Program-made: the position numbers and the translations under genes | Part shown: in pieces, positions 1-5,013 of the stretch | How positions within the stretch are numbered: the first letter of the stretch is position 1 | Layout: each line of letters opens with the position of its first letter | Assembly (NCBI GenBank): GCA_002373045.1 | Contig: DFHU01000029.1 | Coordinates: 1 to 5,013, forward strand | DNA length: 5,013 nucleotides | Source of the DNA: Pseudoselenomonas ruminantium | GTDB taxonomy: Bacteria; Bacillota; Negativicutes; Selenomonadales; Selenomonadaceae | Direction of reading: 5' to 3' | Notes under the pieces: model-generated | Databases searched by the model: none | What the model was told of the DNA's origin: nothing | The model's input: the letters and a program-made list of their open reading frames with translations, nothing else

Positions 1-1130
1 CCCAAAAAAGGAATCAACAGGGAAACGAGCATGACAAAGATGATGGCATTGCGGGGCGTTTCATCGGCAGCAACGCGGCTGAACCAGGTCGGCAGGATTT
101 CATGCCTGCCCATGTACTGCAGCAAAAAACCGGTGGTGCGGTACAGTCCCAACAAGCTGGTAATGATGGCAGAGGCGATGGACAGGCACAAAACGGCCAG
201 TCCTTTCATGCCGAATACACTGTAGACGCTGTGGAATACGGGCAGTCCGGCCAGTCCGTCAAGTCCTCGCTTGTTAGCCATGTATTCCGTCCACGAGGAA
301 TATTCGGCAGGAATCGCCATAATGCTCATGGCCGCCAGCAGAATGTAGATAAGCCCGCCCGCGAGCACGGCGGCAATAACGATGGGGAACAGCTTCCGGG
401 AAGGAAAATTAAAATCATTGCAGGCATGGGTAACGGCCTCAAAACCGAAAAACATCCAGGGAGCCAGCATGCACATGGACAGAATCTGTGCGGTGGGGGA
501 GGTATAGGATTGGAACAGGGGATAAAAAACTTCTGTACCGGTCTGCTTAAAGAGCGCGGTAAACAGAATCACCACCGTGAGCAGGAAAACTACGGCCAGA
601 ATGGTGTTCAGATGTTTATTCAGGCTGCCGCCGTAGCAGGAGAGCAGACCAAAGAAGATGAATACTGCCCAGGTGGCGGAAACCTCACCAAAGTAAATAT
701 CAAAATCGGCGATGGTATAAAGATAGCCCCATTCAAAAATATCGCCCAGAAGGTAGCGGGCCAAAAGCACATTGGCGGTGGCGTTGGCCCAGAGAATCGA
801 CATATAGGCGATGAGCAGAATCCACGCCGCCAAAAAAGCATGGTCGCTGCCTAAAATATTGCGGGTATAGGCCACAATGCCGCCGTCATCGTGATATTTT
901 TCCGCCAGCTGACAGAAATTATAGGCAATGACCAGCAGTAATCCCGTACTGAGTGCCATGGCCAGCATGGTGCCCAATGGGCCTGCGGTGGGAATAAAGA
1001 TATTGGCCGGCACCATAAAGGCACCCCAGCCCACGGCACAGCCCAGCGAAAGCCCCCATACATTCAGCGGGGAAAGCATGTTTGCCGCAGCTCTGCCGCC
1101 GGAGCTGCCATTTTGTACAGACATATTCAT
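1..1130 (-). CDS. APC-superfamily amino acid permease (partial, C-terminus outside window)
   Basis: An inner-membrane secondary transporter that probably takes up an amino acid or related compound; the substrate cannot be read from sequence. The minus strand is open from position 1130 to the window edge (376 full codons). It translates into strongly hydrophobic segments at roughly residues 25-45, 52-72, 97-120, 151-170, 176-196, 216-235, 250-272, 302-328 and 364 onward, about nine of the usual 12. The Gly-rich first segment (GCAVGWGAFMVPAN, residues 30-43) matches the broken TM1 helix that binds substrate in APC transporters. PWMFFGFEAV (224-233) matches the conserved TM6 region. The start at 1130 is chosen because AAAGGAG ends 9 nt upstream; an in-frame ATG at 1124 is less well spaced. 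The gene follows cheB on the same strand but behind a terminator, so it probably has its own promoter. A weak TATCAT -10 at 1166-1161 without a good -35 is the only candidate. The APC superfamily call is firm. Confidence 0.88.
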   Translation of the reverse strand, partial: MNMSVQNGSSGGRAAANMLSPLNVWGLSLGCAVGWGAFMVPANIFIPTAGPLGTMLAMALSTGLLLVIAYNFCQLAEKYHDDGGIVAYTRNILGSDHAFLAAWILLIAYMSILWANATANVLLARYLLGDIFEWGYLYTIADFDIYFGEVSATWAVFIFFGLLSCYGGSLNKHLNTILAVVFLLTVVILFTALFKQTGTEVFYPLFQSYTSPTAQILSMCMLAPWMFFGFEAVTHACNDFNFPSRKLFPIVIAAVLAGGLIYILLAAMSIMAIPAEYSSWTEYMANKRGLDGLAGLPVFHSVYSVFGMKGLAVLCLSIASAIITSLLGLYRTTGFLLQYMGRHEILPTWFSRVAADETPRNAIIFVMLVSLLIPFL

Positions 1131-1224
1131 AATGCTATGCTCCTTTATATGAATTGGATAATGATAAATTCAATTACTTCATAAATTCTCTCTTGACAGG
1201 CAAATTCCCTTCCTATCAATAGGG

Positions 1225-1259
1225 AAAAAGCCCTTCCATCACAGACGGGGAAAGGCTTT
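1225..1259 (-). terminator. Intrinsic terminator of cheB
   Basis: On the minus strand, AAAGCCTTTCC (1259-1249) pairs with GGAAGGGCTTT (1237-1227). This gives an 11-bp stem with one G-U pair, an 11-nt loop and a run of five T. The stem begins inside the cheB stop codon (1260-1258), so the hairpin closes the gene with no spacer. It separates cheB from the downstream permease on the same strand. Confidence 0.8.
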
Positions 1260-2370
1260 ATTTCGCGATTTTATGAATGGCATCGGGAATGCTGAGAAGC
1301 GGCAGCTGCTGCTCGACGGCTCCCATCTCGAAGGCAGACTTGGGCATACCGTAGACGGTAGAAGTCGCTGCATCCTGCCCAATGGTGGGCGCACCTTTCT
1401 GACGCATCTTGAGAAGACCTGCGGCTCCGTCCTTGCCAATGCCCGTGAGGATAATTCCCAGCGCATGACGGCCTGCCACATCAGCTACACTGTCAAAGAG
1501 CACATCCACCGAGGGGCAGACGCTGTGCACCGGCGGCCCGGGCTTGCATTCCAGCATATAACGGGTTCCCATGCGGGAGATGGTCATGTGCTTGGCACCC
1601 GGAGCAATATAGACATGATTGGGCAGAACTACATCACCGCTGACGGCTTCTTTGATGGTCAGTTTGCATTCCGTGTTCAGCCGTTCGGCAAAGAGCTTGG
1701 AGAACATGGGCGGGATGTGCTGGACAACGACAATGCCGGGAAGCGGCGGTGCCAAACGGGTGATTATCGCCGACAGGGCTTCGGTTCCCCCGGTGGAGGC
1801 TCCCATGGCAATGAGGTCGATTTGCGCTGCATTGGCGGGCGGCGTGACAAAGGAAGTCATTACCGTGGGGACAGGCTTGGGCGCTTTGACCACAGGCTGA
1901 GAAGCTTTCCAGACTTCTCTGGTGACACCTGTCCCTCTATCGCTGTTCGGAGAAGCCGGAGGAGCGGCAGGGCTGGTTTTTCCCTGCGAAACCAGCACGG
2001 TGCTGACCATTTTTTCAAAGAACGGCTGCATGGGCTGCCCGATGGACGGTTTTTTCAAATAATGAGCGGCACCTAAAAGCAGAGCGGTTTTTTGCCCGCT
2101 GTCCAAAATGCCATAGGTGACAATGGGAATCTGGGGATAATTTTTCACCAGCAGAGGCAAAAACTTCTCCTGCCGTACCAAAAGAGAACTTAGGGCGAAG
2201 TTCAGAATAATGATGCTGGGCTTAAAGACAGAAATTTTTTCCAGGGCTTCGGCGGGCAGACCTGCATGCTCGATAAGACTGCCCGCAGGCAGCCGCTTAT
2301 TAAGCTCCTGCACCATGGTATTCTGGAACGTTATGGAGTTGTCGATGACGAAAACTCTCAAATCCTGCAT
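1258..2370 (-). CDS. cheB: Chemotaxis protein-glutamate methylesterase CheB with degenerate receiver domain
   Basis: Cytoplasmic enzyme that removes methyl groups from glutamates (and deamidates glutamines) of chemoreceptors, counteracting CheR during adaptation. The 370 residues have the standard CheB order: receiver-like domain (about 3-125), Pro/Ala-rich linker (130-182), methylesterase domain (183-370). The catalytic triad is visible: Ser192 in GASTGG, His218 in VVQHIP, Asp314 in LTGIGKDGAAG. In the receiver, Asp10 of the acidic pocket, Thr85 and Lys107 (LKKPS) are kept, but the phosphoacceptor position in PSIIILNFALS is Asn57. The domain therefore probably cannot be phosphorylated by CheA in the normal way. 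The ATG at 2370 follows a G-rich ribosome site (GGGGGAG) after a short 3-nt spacer. The gene is alone: no cheA, cheR or cheW is visible. A possible promoter is TTTTCA-N18-TATAGC (2456-2427, minus strand), weakly supported. Family call certain; regulation by phosphorylation doubtful. Confidence 0.95.
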   Translation of the reverse strand: MQDLRVFVIDNSITFQNTMVQELNKRLPAGSLIEHAGLPAEALEKISVFKPSIIILNFALSSLLVRQEKFLPLLVKNYPQIPIVTYGILDSGQKTALLLGAAHYLKKPSIGQPMQPFFEKMVSTVLVSQGKTSPAAPPASPNSDRGTGVTREVWKASQPVVKAPKPVPTVMTSFVTPPANAAQIDLIAMGASTGGTEALSAIITRLAPPLPGIVVVQHIPPMFSKLFAERLNTECKLTIKEAVSGDVVLPNHVYIAPGAKHMTISRMGTRYMLECKPGPPVHSVCPSVDVLFDSVADVAGRHALGIILTGIGKDGAAGLLKMRQKGAPTIGQDAATSTVYGMPKSAFEMGAVEQQLPLLSIPDAIHKIAK

Positions 2371-2505
2371 AAGCTCCCCCCCATCGGCTGCTTTACCAAT
2401 GTATACCCTTATAATTAGACCTTTGTGCTATAAAATCCTGCTTTTTTAACTGAAAAGAATCATTTTCGCTTTTCGTTGCGGGTGGATTGCTAATTTTCTA
2501 ATAAA

Positions 2506-2534
2506 TTGACAGATGTCCCAATCTCTGTTATTCT
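2506..2534 (+). promoter_or_regulatory. Sigma-A-type promoter for the riboswitch-purine permease transcript
   Basis: A perfect -35 box TTGACA (2506-2511) is followed after 17 nt by TATTCT (2529-2534; four of six match the -10 consensus). Transcription would start near 2540-2542, a few bases before the first paired base of the riboswitch at 2547. That position is what a riboswitch leader needs. Confidence 0.72.
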
Positions 2535-2546
2535 TTTATCGTTCAA

Positions 2547-2618
2547 TTCTTGTATAAGCCCGCAGATATGGTGTGGGCGTTTCTACAGGCAACCGTAAAT
2601 TGTCACAGGCTACAAGAA
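2547..2618 (+). promoter_or_regulatory. Purine riboswitch aptamer, guanine/hypoxanthine class
   Basis: RNA element that binds a purine and controls the permease downstream. P1 is a perfect 8-bp helix, TTCTTGTA (2547-2554) with TACAAGAA (2611-2618). J1/2 is TAA (2555-2557). P2 is a 7-bp helix (2558-2564 with 2572-2578, one G-U) closed by loop GATATGG (2565-2571). J2/3 is GTTTCTAC (2579-2586), identical to the known B. subtilis xpt core. P3 runs from 2587 with loop CCGTAAA (2593-2599). The L2 and L3 loops keep the GG/CC bases of the kissing interaction. The specificity base equivalent to position 74 is C2610, directly before the T that closes P1. This indicates guanine/hypoxanthine/xanthine rather than adenine, where it would be U. 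One oddity is that the 3' side of P3 and J3/1 (2600-2610) carries about three nucleotides more than the usual aptamer. Confidence 0.93.
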
Positions 2619-2675
2619 AGATGGAGTATGCTTCATTATTTTATTTTACGGATAAAGAAGGCTTCTTTTTTCTTG
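2613..2675 (+). promoter_or_regulatory. Predicted antiterminator of the riboswitch expression platform
   Basis: Bases 2613-2621, the 3' arm of P1 plus three more, can pair with 2667-2675 in nine consecutive pairs (one G-U). After one U-U mismatch, 2623-2627 pairs with 2661-2665. This structure uses both the P1 strand and the 5' arm of the terminator, so it can exist only when the aptamer is empty and blocks the terminator. A local 6-bp hairpin (2621-2626 with 2631-2636) may compete. This was folded by eye and is an inference. Confidence 0.55.
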
Positions 2676-2722
2676 GTGCTGCAGATGATTTCCTGCCGGG
2701 AAAGAGGAGGCTTTTATTTTTT
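2657..2722 (+). terminator. Riboswitch-controlled terminator that also sequesters the permease ribosome binding site
   Basis: Bases 2657-2678 can pair with 2694-2715 in 22 consecutive pairs including several G-U, with a 15-nt loop. The lower half is strong: GCTTCTTTTTT (2661-2671) against AAAGAGGAGGC (2701-2711). A U-rich tract, TTTTATTTTTT (2712-2722), follows and runs directly into the start codon at 2723. The 3' arm contains the Shine-Dalgarno AGGAGG (2705-2710), so the hairpin would stop transcription and also hide the ribosome site from any RNA that escapes. It should form when purine-bound P1 removes the antiterminator partner. Confidence 0.72.
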
Positions 2723-4054
2723 ATGCAAGCACAAGCAAGTCAGTCGTTTCTGGAGCGTTTCTTCAAGCTATCGGAAAAGGGAACCACGGTACGCACGGAG
2801 GTTATCGCGGGATTCACTACGTTTATTGCCCTGGGTTACATCATGTTCGTTAATCCGAACATTCTGGCGGCTGCCGGAGTCCCGAAGGAGGCCGCGATTG
2901 CTTCAACCATCTGGATTGCGGCACTATCCACAATGATGATGGGGGTCTTTGCCAACTATCCCGTGGCATTGGCGCCGGGGATGGGGTTAAATGCGTTCTT
3001 TGCTTATTATGTCTGCGGCGTATTGGGACTTCACTGGACGGTGGCACTCGGTGCGGTGTTTTTCTCTGGCCTGCTGTTTTTAATTCTGACGGTCAGCCAT
3101 GTACGGCAGGCGATTATCAACGCTGTTCCGCAAAATCTGCGTGTAGCTATCAGCGTGGGCATTGGTCTTTTCATCGCCTTTGTCGGCCTTAAAGGCACAG
3201 GGCTTATCGTCAGTGACCCGGCAACGTTCATCACACTGGGCAGTGTGGCTCGCCCGGAAACCGCTCTGGCAATGTTCGGTCTTGTGCTCACGGGAGTACT
3301 TATGGCTCGTGATGTGCAGGGCTCTATCCTTATCGGCATAATTGCTACCACGGTTTTGTCCATGATACTCGGTTATTCCCCTGTTCCCCAGAGTTTTTCG
3401 GATGTAATCAGTACCAGCCTGCCGCATATGGGCGAAACCTTTGGCAAACTGGATATTGTGGGGGCTTGGAACTATGGTATTTTTTCCATCATCTTCACCT
3501 TTACGGTAGTGGAACTTTTTGATAACATGGGGACGCTTATCGGTCTTACAAACAAAGCAAAGCTGGTGAAGAAAGACGGTGAGATTGAAAATCTCGACAA
3601 AGCGCTCAATACCGATGCTGTCGGTACGATTTTCTCCGCGGTGTTTGGTACGTCCACGGTAACTTCCTATATTGAGAGCGCTGCCGGTATTGCTGCAGGC
3701 GGCAAAACGGGGCTTACTGCCGTGACGGTATCTCTGTTGTTCCTCGTATCCCTGCTCTTTGCACCGCTGATTGGCCTGGTACCCGGCTTTGCTACGGCTC
3801 CTTCGCTGATTCTGGTCGGCGCCCTCATGATGTCGGAAGTGGAAAATATAGATTTTACCGATTTTACCGAAGGTCTGCCTGCATTTTTGACCATCATCAT
3901 GATGCCGCTGACTTCCTCCATTGCTAATGGTTTTGCCTTTGGCTTTATCAGCTACGCGCTGATGAAGAGCTTGTCCGGCCAGCCCAAGGGAGTCAGCCCC
4001 ATCATGTGGATGGTAAGCGCTGCCTTTATGATTAATCTGTTTATGCGTTCCTAA
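2723..4054 (+). CDS. pbuG: NCS2-family purine permease (AzgA/PbuG type; guanine/hypoxanthine)
   Basis: Inner-membrane proton-coupled importer of purine bases for salvage. The 443 residues fit the AzgA branch of the NCS2 (nucleobase-cation symporter 2) family, normally about 430-450 residues. Visible signatures are TEVIAGFTTFIALGYIMFVNP (25-45), APGMGLNAFFAY (84-95), ELFDNMGTLIG (264-274, the TM8 region), GTSTVTSYIESAAGI (309-323, TM10, with Glu318 at the expected substrate-binding acidic position) and FTDFTEGLPAFLTI (378-391). There are around a dozen or more hydrophobic segments. The ATG at 2723 is chosen because the family's N-terminus starts here and AGGAGG (2705-2710) lies 12 nt upstream. 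A longer reading frame from GTG 2573 would begin inside the riboswitch and is rejected. The C-specific guanine riboswitch supports guanine/hypoxanthine as substrate. Sequence alone cannot exclude adenine, so the gene symbol is by family and regulation. Confidence 0.92.
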   Translation: MQAQASQSFLERFFKLSEKGTTVRTEVIAGFTTFIALGYIMFVNPNILAAAGVPKEAAIASTIWIAALSTMMMGVFANYPVALAPGMGLNAFFAYYVCGVLGLHWTVALGAVFFSGLLFLILTVSHVRQAIINAVPQNLRVAISVGIGLFIAFVGLKGTGLIVSDPATFITLGSVARPETALAMFGLVLTGVLMARDVQGSILIGIIATTVLSMILGYSPVPQSFSDVISTSLPHMGETFGKLDIVGAWNYGIFSIIFTFTVVELFDNMGTLIGLTNKAKLVKKDGEIENLDKALNTDAVGTIFSAVFGTSTVTSYIESAAGIAAGGKTGLTAVTVSLLFLVSLLFAPLIGLVPGFATAPSLILVGALMMSEVENIDFTDFTEGLPAFLTIIMMPLTSSIANGFAFGFISYALMKSLSGQPKGVSPIMWMVSAAFMINLFMRS

Positions 4055-4058
4055 AATT

Positions 4059-4085
4059 TAAGTTTTTGTTCAAAATAACCGATAT
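4059..4085 (+). promoter_or_regulatory. Sigma-28/SigD-type flagellar promoter for the yjfB-like gene
   Basis: TAAG (4059-4062), 15 nt, then ACCGATAT (4078-4085) matches the flagellar sigma consensus TAAA-N15-GCCGATAT, with one difference in each box and exact spacing. It starts five bases after the permease stop codon and would initiate near 4091-4094, about 45 nt before the yjfB-like ATG. The gene's motility assignment makes the match more believable. Confidence 0.75.
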
Positions 4086-4136
4086 AGATAATAGCACAAG
4101 GATGTGCGGCTTCAGTTAACTGAGGAGGTGCCGGTT

Positions 4137-4313
4137 ATGGATATGAGCATCGCCGCTATGTCGGTGAACATGCATCAGGGGCAGGCCATGCAGGATATGG
4201 GCATGGCGGTTCTGAAAATGGCCATGGATACCACGGAAGTTGCTGCAGAGGAAATGCTCGCAGAACTCTCTGTTGACCCCAATCTGGGCACGATGGTGGA
4301 TATTCAGGCTTAA
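4137..4313 (+). CDS. YjfB-family small putative motility protein
   Basis: A 58-residue cytoplasmic protein resembling the YjfB family of small putative motility proteins, whose molecular role is not known. Family features seen are the N-terminal MDMSIAAMSV, a central amphipathic helix (about residues 12-44) with VLKMAMDTTE, and the C-terminal DPNLGTMVDIQA (47-58), like the family's P-x-LG-x-x-(I/V)DI ending. Eleven of the 58 residues are Met. There is no signal peptide or membrane segment. The ATG at 4137 is preferred over an in-frame one at 4104 because a strong AGGAGGTG (4123-4130) lies 6 nt before it and the family's start aligns here; the upstream extension is not family-like. It has its own sigma-28-like promoter and ends at a strong terminator, so it is expected to be a monocistronic member of the flagellar regulon. 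Some read-through from the permease is possible because no terminator separates them. Confidence 0.85.
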   Translation: MDMSIAAMSVNMHQGQAMQDMGMAVLKMAMDTTEVAAEEMLAELSVDPNLGTMVDIQA

Positions 4314-4315
4314 CA

Positions 4316-4360
4316 AAAAAACTGCTGTAAACGATGTAAGTCGTGTTACAGCAGTTTTTT
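4316..4360. terminator. Bidirectional intrinsic terminator between convergent genes
   Basis: AAAAAACTGCTGTAA (4316-4330) pairs perfectly with TTACAGCAGTTTTTT (4346-4360), a 15-bp stem. The top is extended by ACGA (4331-4334) with TCGT (4341-4344). The A and T tracts supply a U-run in both directions: six T for the plus-strand yjfB-like gene (stop at 4311-4313) and seven T for the minus-strand gene ending at 4366. Confidence 0.92.
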
Positions 4361-4365
4361 GTTGC

Positions 4366-5013
4366 TTACAATCTGGCTGAAATGATGGCACGTTCTTCGG
4401 GCGTAATACTAAGGACATCCATAGCCTCATCGCTAGACCAGCCTTTCTTATGCATGAGAGAACGTACACTGTCTAAAAGACTTTCAACACGTCCCTCGGC
4501 AATCCAGGCATCCTTATCGGATTCGTAGTCAAGGATGGCCATTTCACGATTCAGATAGTCAAGGCGCTCTTTTTTATTCTGCATAAATACAGCGGCTGCG
4601 TCCAGCGCAGTCTGAATAGCAGCTTCATTCATAGCCAGTTCCTCCGTTTCTTTTGTGTCTAATTTGTTGGAGAAGTAAGCCAGCCAGCGTTCAACACTGG
4701 TCATTTCGCTGACGGGCTTTTTTTGAAATTTGGGGACTTCGAGGAAATGCAGTTCCATGTCCTCGTTCAAGCGGCGGCCGGTTTCTTTGTTGTAGATGCT
4801 GTACATGGAGTGTGCCGGCTCACCGGGGAAAATGGTGTAACGCAGAATGTTGATGGTGATGGATGGTTTCAGATTTTGATACTTCCCACCCTTGGCAAGG
4901 TTCATCAGGTACATCTGCGACCAATAGTAGAGCGTGCGGCGCTCCATGTTCTTTTTGTCCACAATCTGGATTTCCACATCAATCTGCGTGCCGTCTTCGG
5001 TAACACAGAAAAT
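4366..5013 (-). CDS. Rpn-family PD-(D/E)XK putative recombination-promoting nuclease/transposase (partial, N-terminus outside window)
   Basis: Related to the Rpn/PDDEXK-type proteins often annotated as putative transposases. E. coli Rpn proteins are DNA endonucleases that stimulate RecA-independent recombination; a role here is inferred from family only. The frame is open from the right edge (215 codons to the TAA at 4368-4366). The first visible residues include GTQIDVEIQIVDKKNMERR, containing the E-x-Q form of the nuclease motif (Glu at visible residue 14). They are followed by RTLYYWSQMYLMNLAKGGKY, typical of the family. The earlier catalytic Asp lies upstream of the window. A GTG at 4977 is internal to the conserved motif and is not the start. 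The C-terminal third (IAEGRVESLLDSVRSLMHKKGWSSDEAMDVL) is the usual charged helical tail with a helix-turn-helix-like end. No inverted repeats of an insertion sequence are seen at its 3' end, so it is a stand-alone gene here rather than a recognisable mobile element. Confidence 0.85.
   Translation of the reverse strand: MFCVTEDGTQIDVEIQIVDKKNMERRTLYYWSQMYLMNLAKGGKYQNLKPSITINILRYTIFPGEPAHSMYSIYNKETGRRLNEDMELHFLEVPKFQKKPVSEMTSVERWLAYFSNKLDTKETEELAMNEAAIQTALDAAAVFMQNKKERLDYLNREMAILDYESDKDAWIAEGRVESLLDSVRSLMHKKGWSSDEAMDVLSITPEERAIISARL

Noticed and set aside
102..854. Long plus-strand open frame of about 250 codons
   Set aside because: It is antisense to the APC permease, whose translation shows clear membrane segments and family motifs. 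The plus-strand product is a low-complexity Gly/Gln/Asn/Lys-rich translation with no plausible ribosome site.
1193..1221. Perfect TTGACA on the plus strand with TCAATA 17 nt later, reading towards the antisense side of cheB
   Set aside because: The -10 is poor and there is no plus-strand gene to express. An antisense RNA cannot be excluded but nothing else supports it.
1273..2076. Plus-strand open frame of about 267 codons opposite cheB
   Set aside because: It is fully antisense to the CheB catalytic and linker regions, its product is rich in Gly, Arg and His without family features, and there is no ribosome site.
2381..2410. GCCGATGG on the minus strand ahead of cheB, resembling a sigma-28 -10 box
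   Set aside because: No TAAA-like -35 occurs at the required 15-nt spacing (the bases there are GGTA), and the start site would fall inside the ribosome binding site.
3031..3427. Minus-strand open frames within the purine permease
   Set aside because: They overlap conserved permease coding sequence and have no family-like content or ribosome sites; they are shadows.
3851..3868. Tandem 9-bp repeat GATTTTACC x2
   Set aside because: It encodes the DFTDFTE stretch of a conserved NCS2 motif, so it is explained by coding sequence rather than a functional DNA repeat.
4116..4469. Minus-strand frame of about 117 codons across the yjfB-like gene and the terminator
   Set aside because: It runs through a strong terminator hairpin and overlaps two supported genes in other frames; its product resembles nothing I recognise.

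Overview
The window looks like a chromosomal segment from a motile Gram-negative-type Firmicute of the Negativicutes (Selenomonas-like). This is an inference from gene content and from balanced-GC codon use, with Firmicutes-type ribosome binding sites and regulation. The evidence is a purine riboswitch ahead of a purine permease, a YjfB-type small motility protein under a SigD/sigma-28-like promoter, a CheB methylesterase and an Rpn/PD-(D/E)XK family protein. No marker in the window fixes the genus.

Layout. Positions 1-1130 (minus strand) hold the first 376 codons of an APC-superfamily permease whose C-terminus lies outside the window. A short gap follows, containing the intrinsic terminator of the next gene. 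Positions 1258-2370 (minus) encode a full-length CheB-like protein. Its esterase triad is intact, but its receiver domain has Asn where the phosphorylated Asp should be. Positions 2371-2722 are a divergent regulatory region. It contains a sigma-A-like promoter reading right, a guanine-class purine riboswitch, and a terminator hairpin whose 3' arm contains the ribosome binding site of the downstream gene. Positions 2723-4054 (plus) encode an AzgA/PbuG-type NCS2 purine permease of 443 residues. A sigma-28-type promoter starts just after it and drives a 58-residue methionine-rich YjfB-type protein (4137-4313). A strong bidirectional terminator (4316-4360) separates this from a convergent gene that enters from the right edge (4366-5013, minus), a 5'-truncated Rpn-family putative nuclease.

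How it fits together. The riboswitch should shut off purine import when guanine or hypoxanthine is plentiful. By reading the sequence I could fold three mutually exclusive structures: P1, an antiterminator, and a terminator that also hides the Shine-Dalgarno sequence. The two motility-linked genes (cheB and the yjfB-like gene) flank the purine permease but have their own signals, so the grouping is probably neighbourhood rather than one operon. I see no CRISPR, tRNA, rRNA, insertion sequence or clearly novel multi-gene system. The items most worth a second look are the unusual P3/J3-1 junction of the riboswitch, its dual-purpose hairpin, the degenerate CheB receiver, and the sigma-28 promoter of the small protein.
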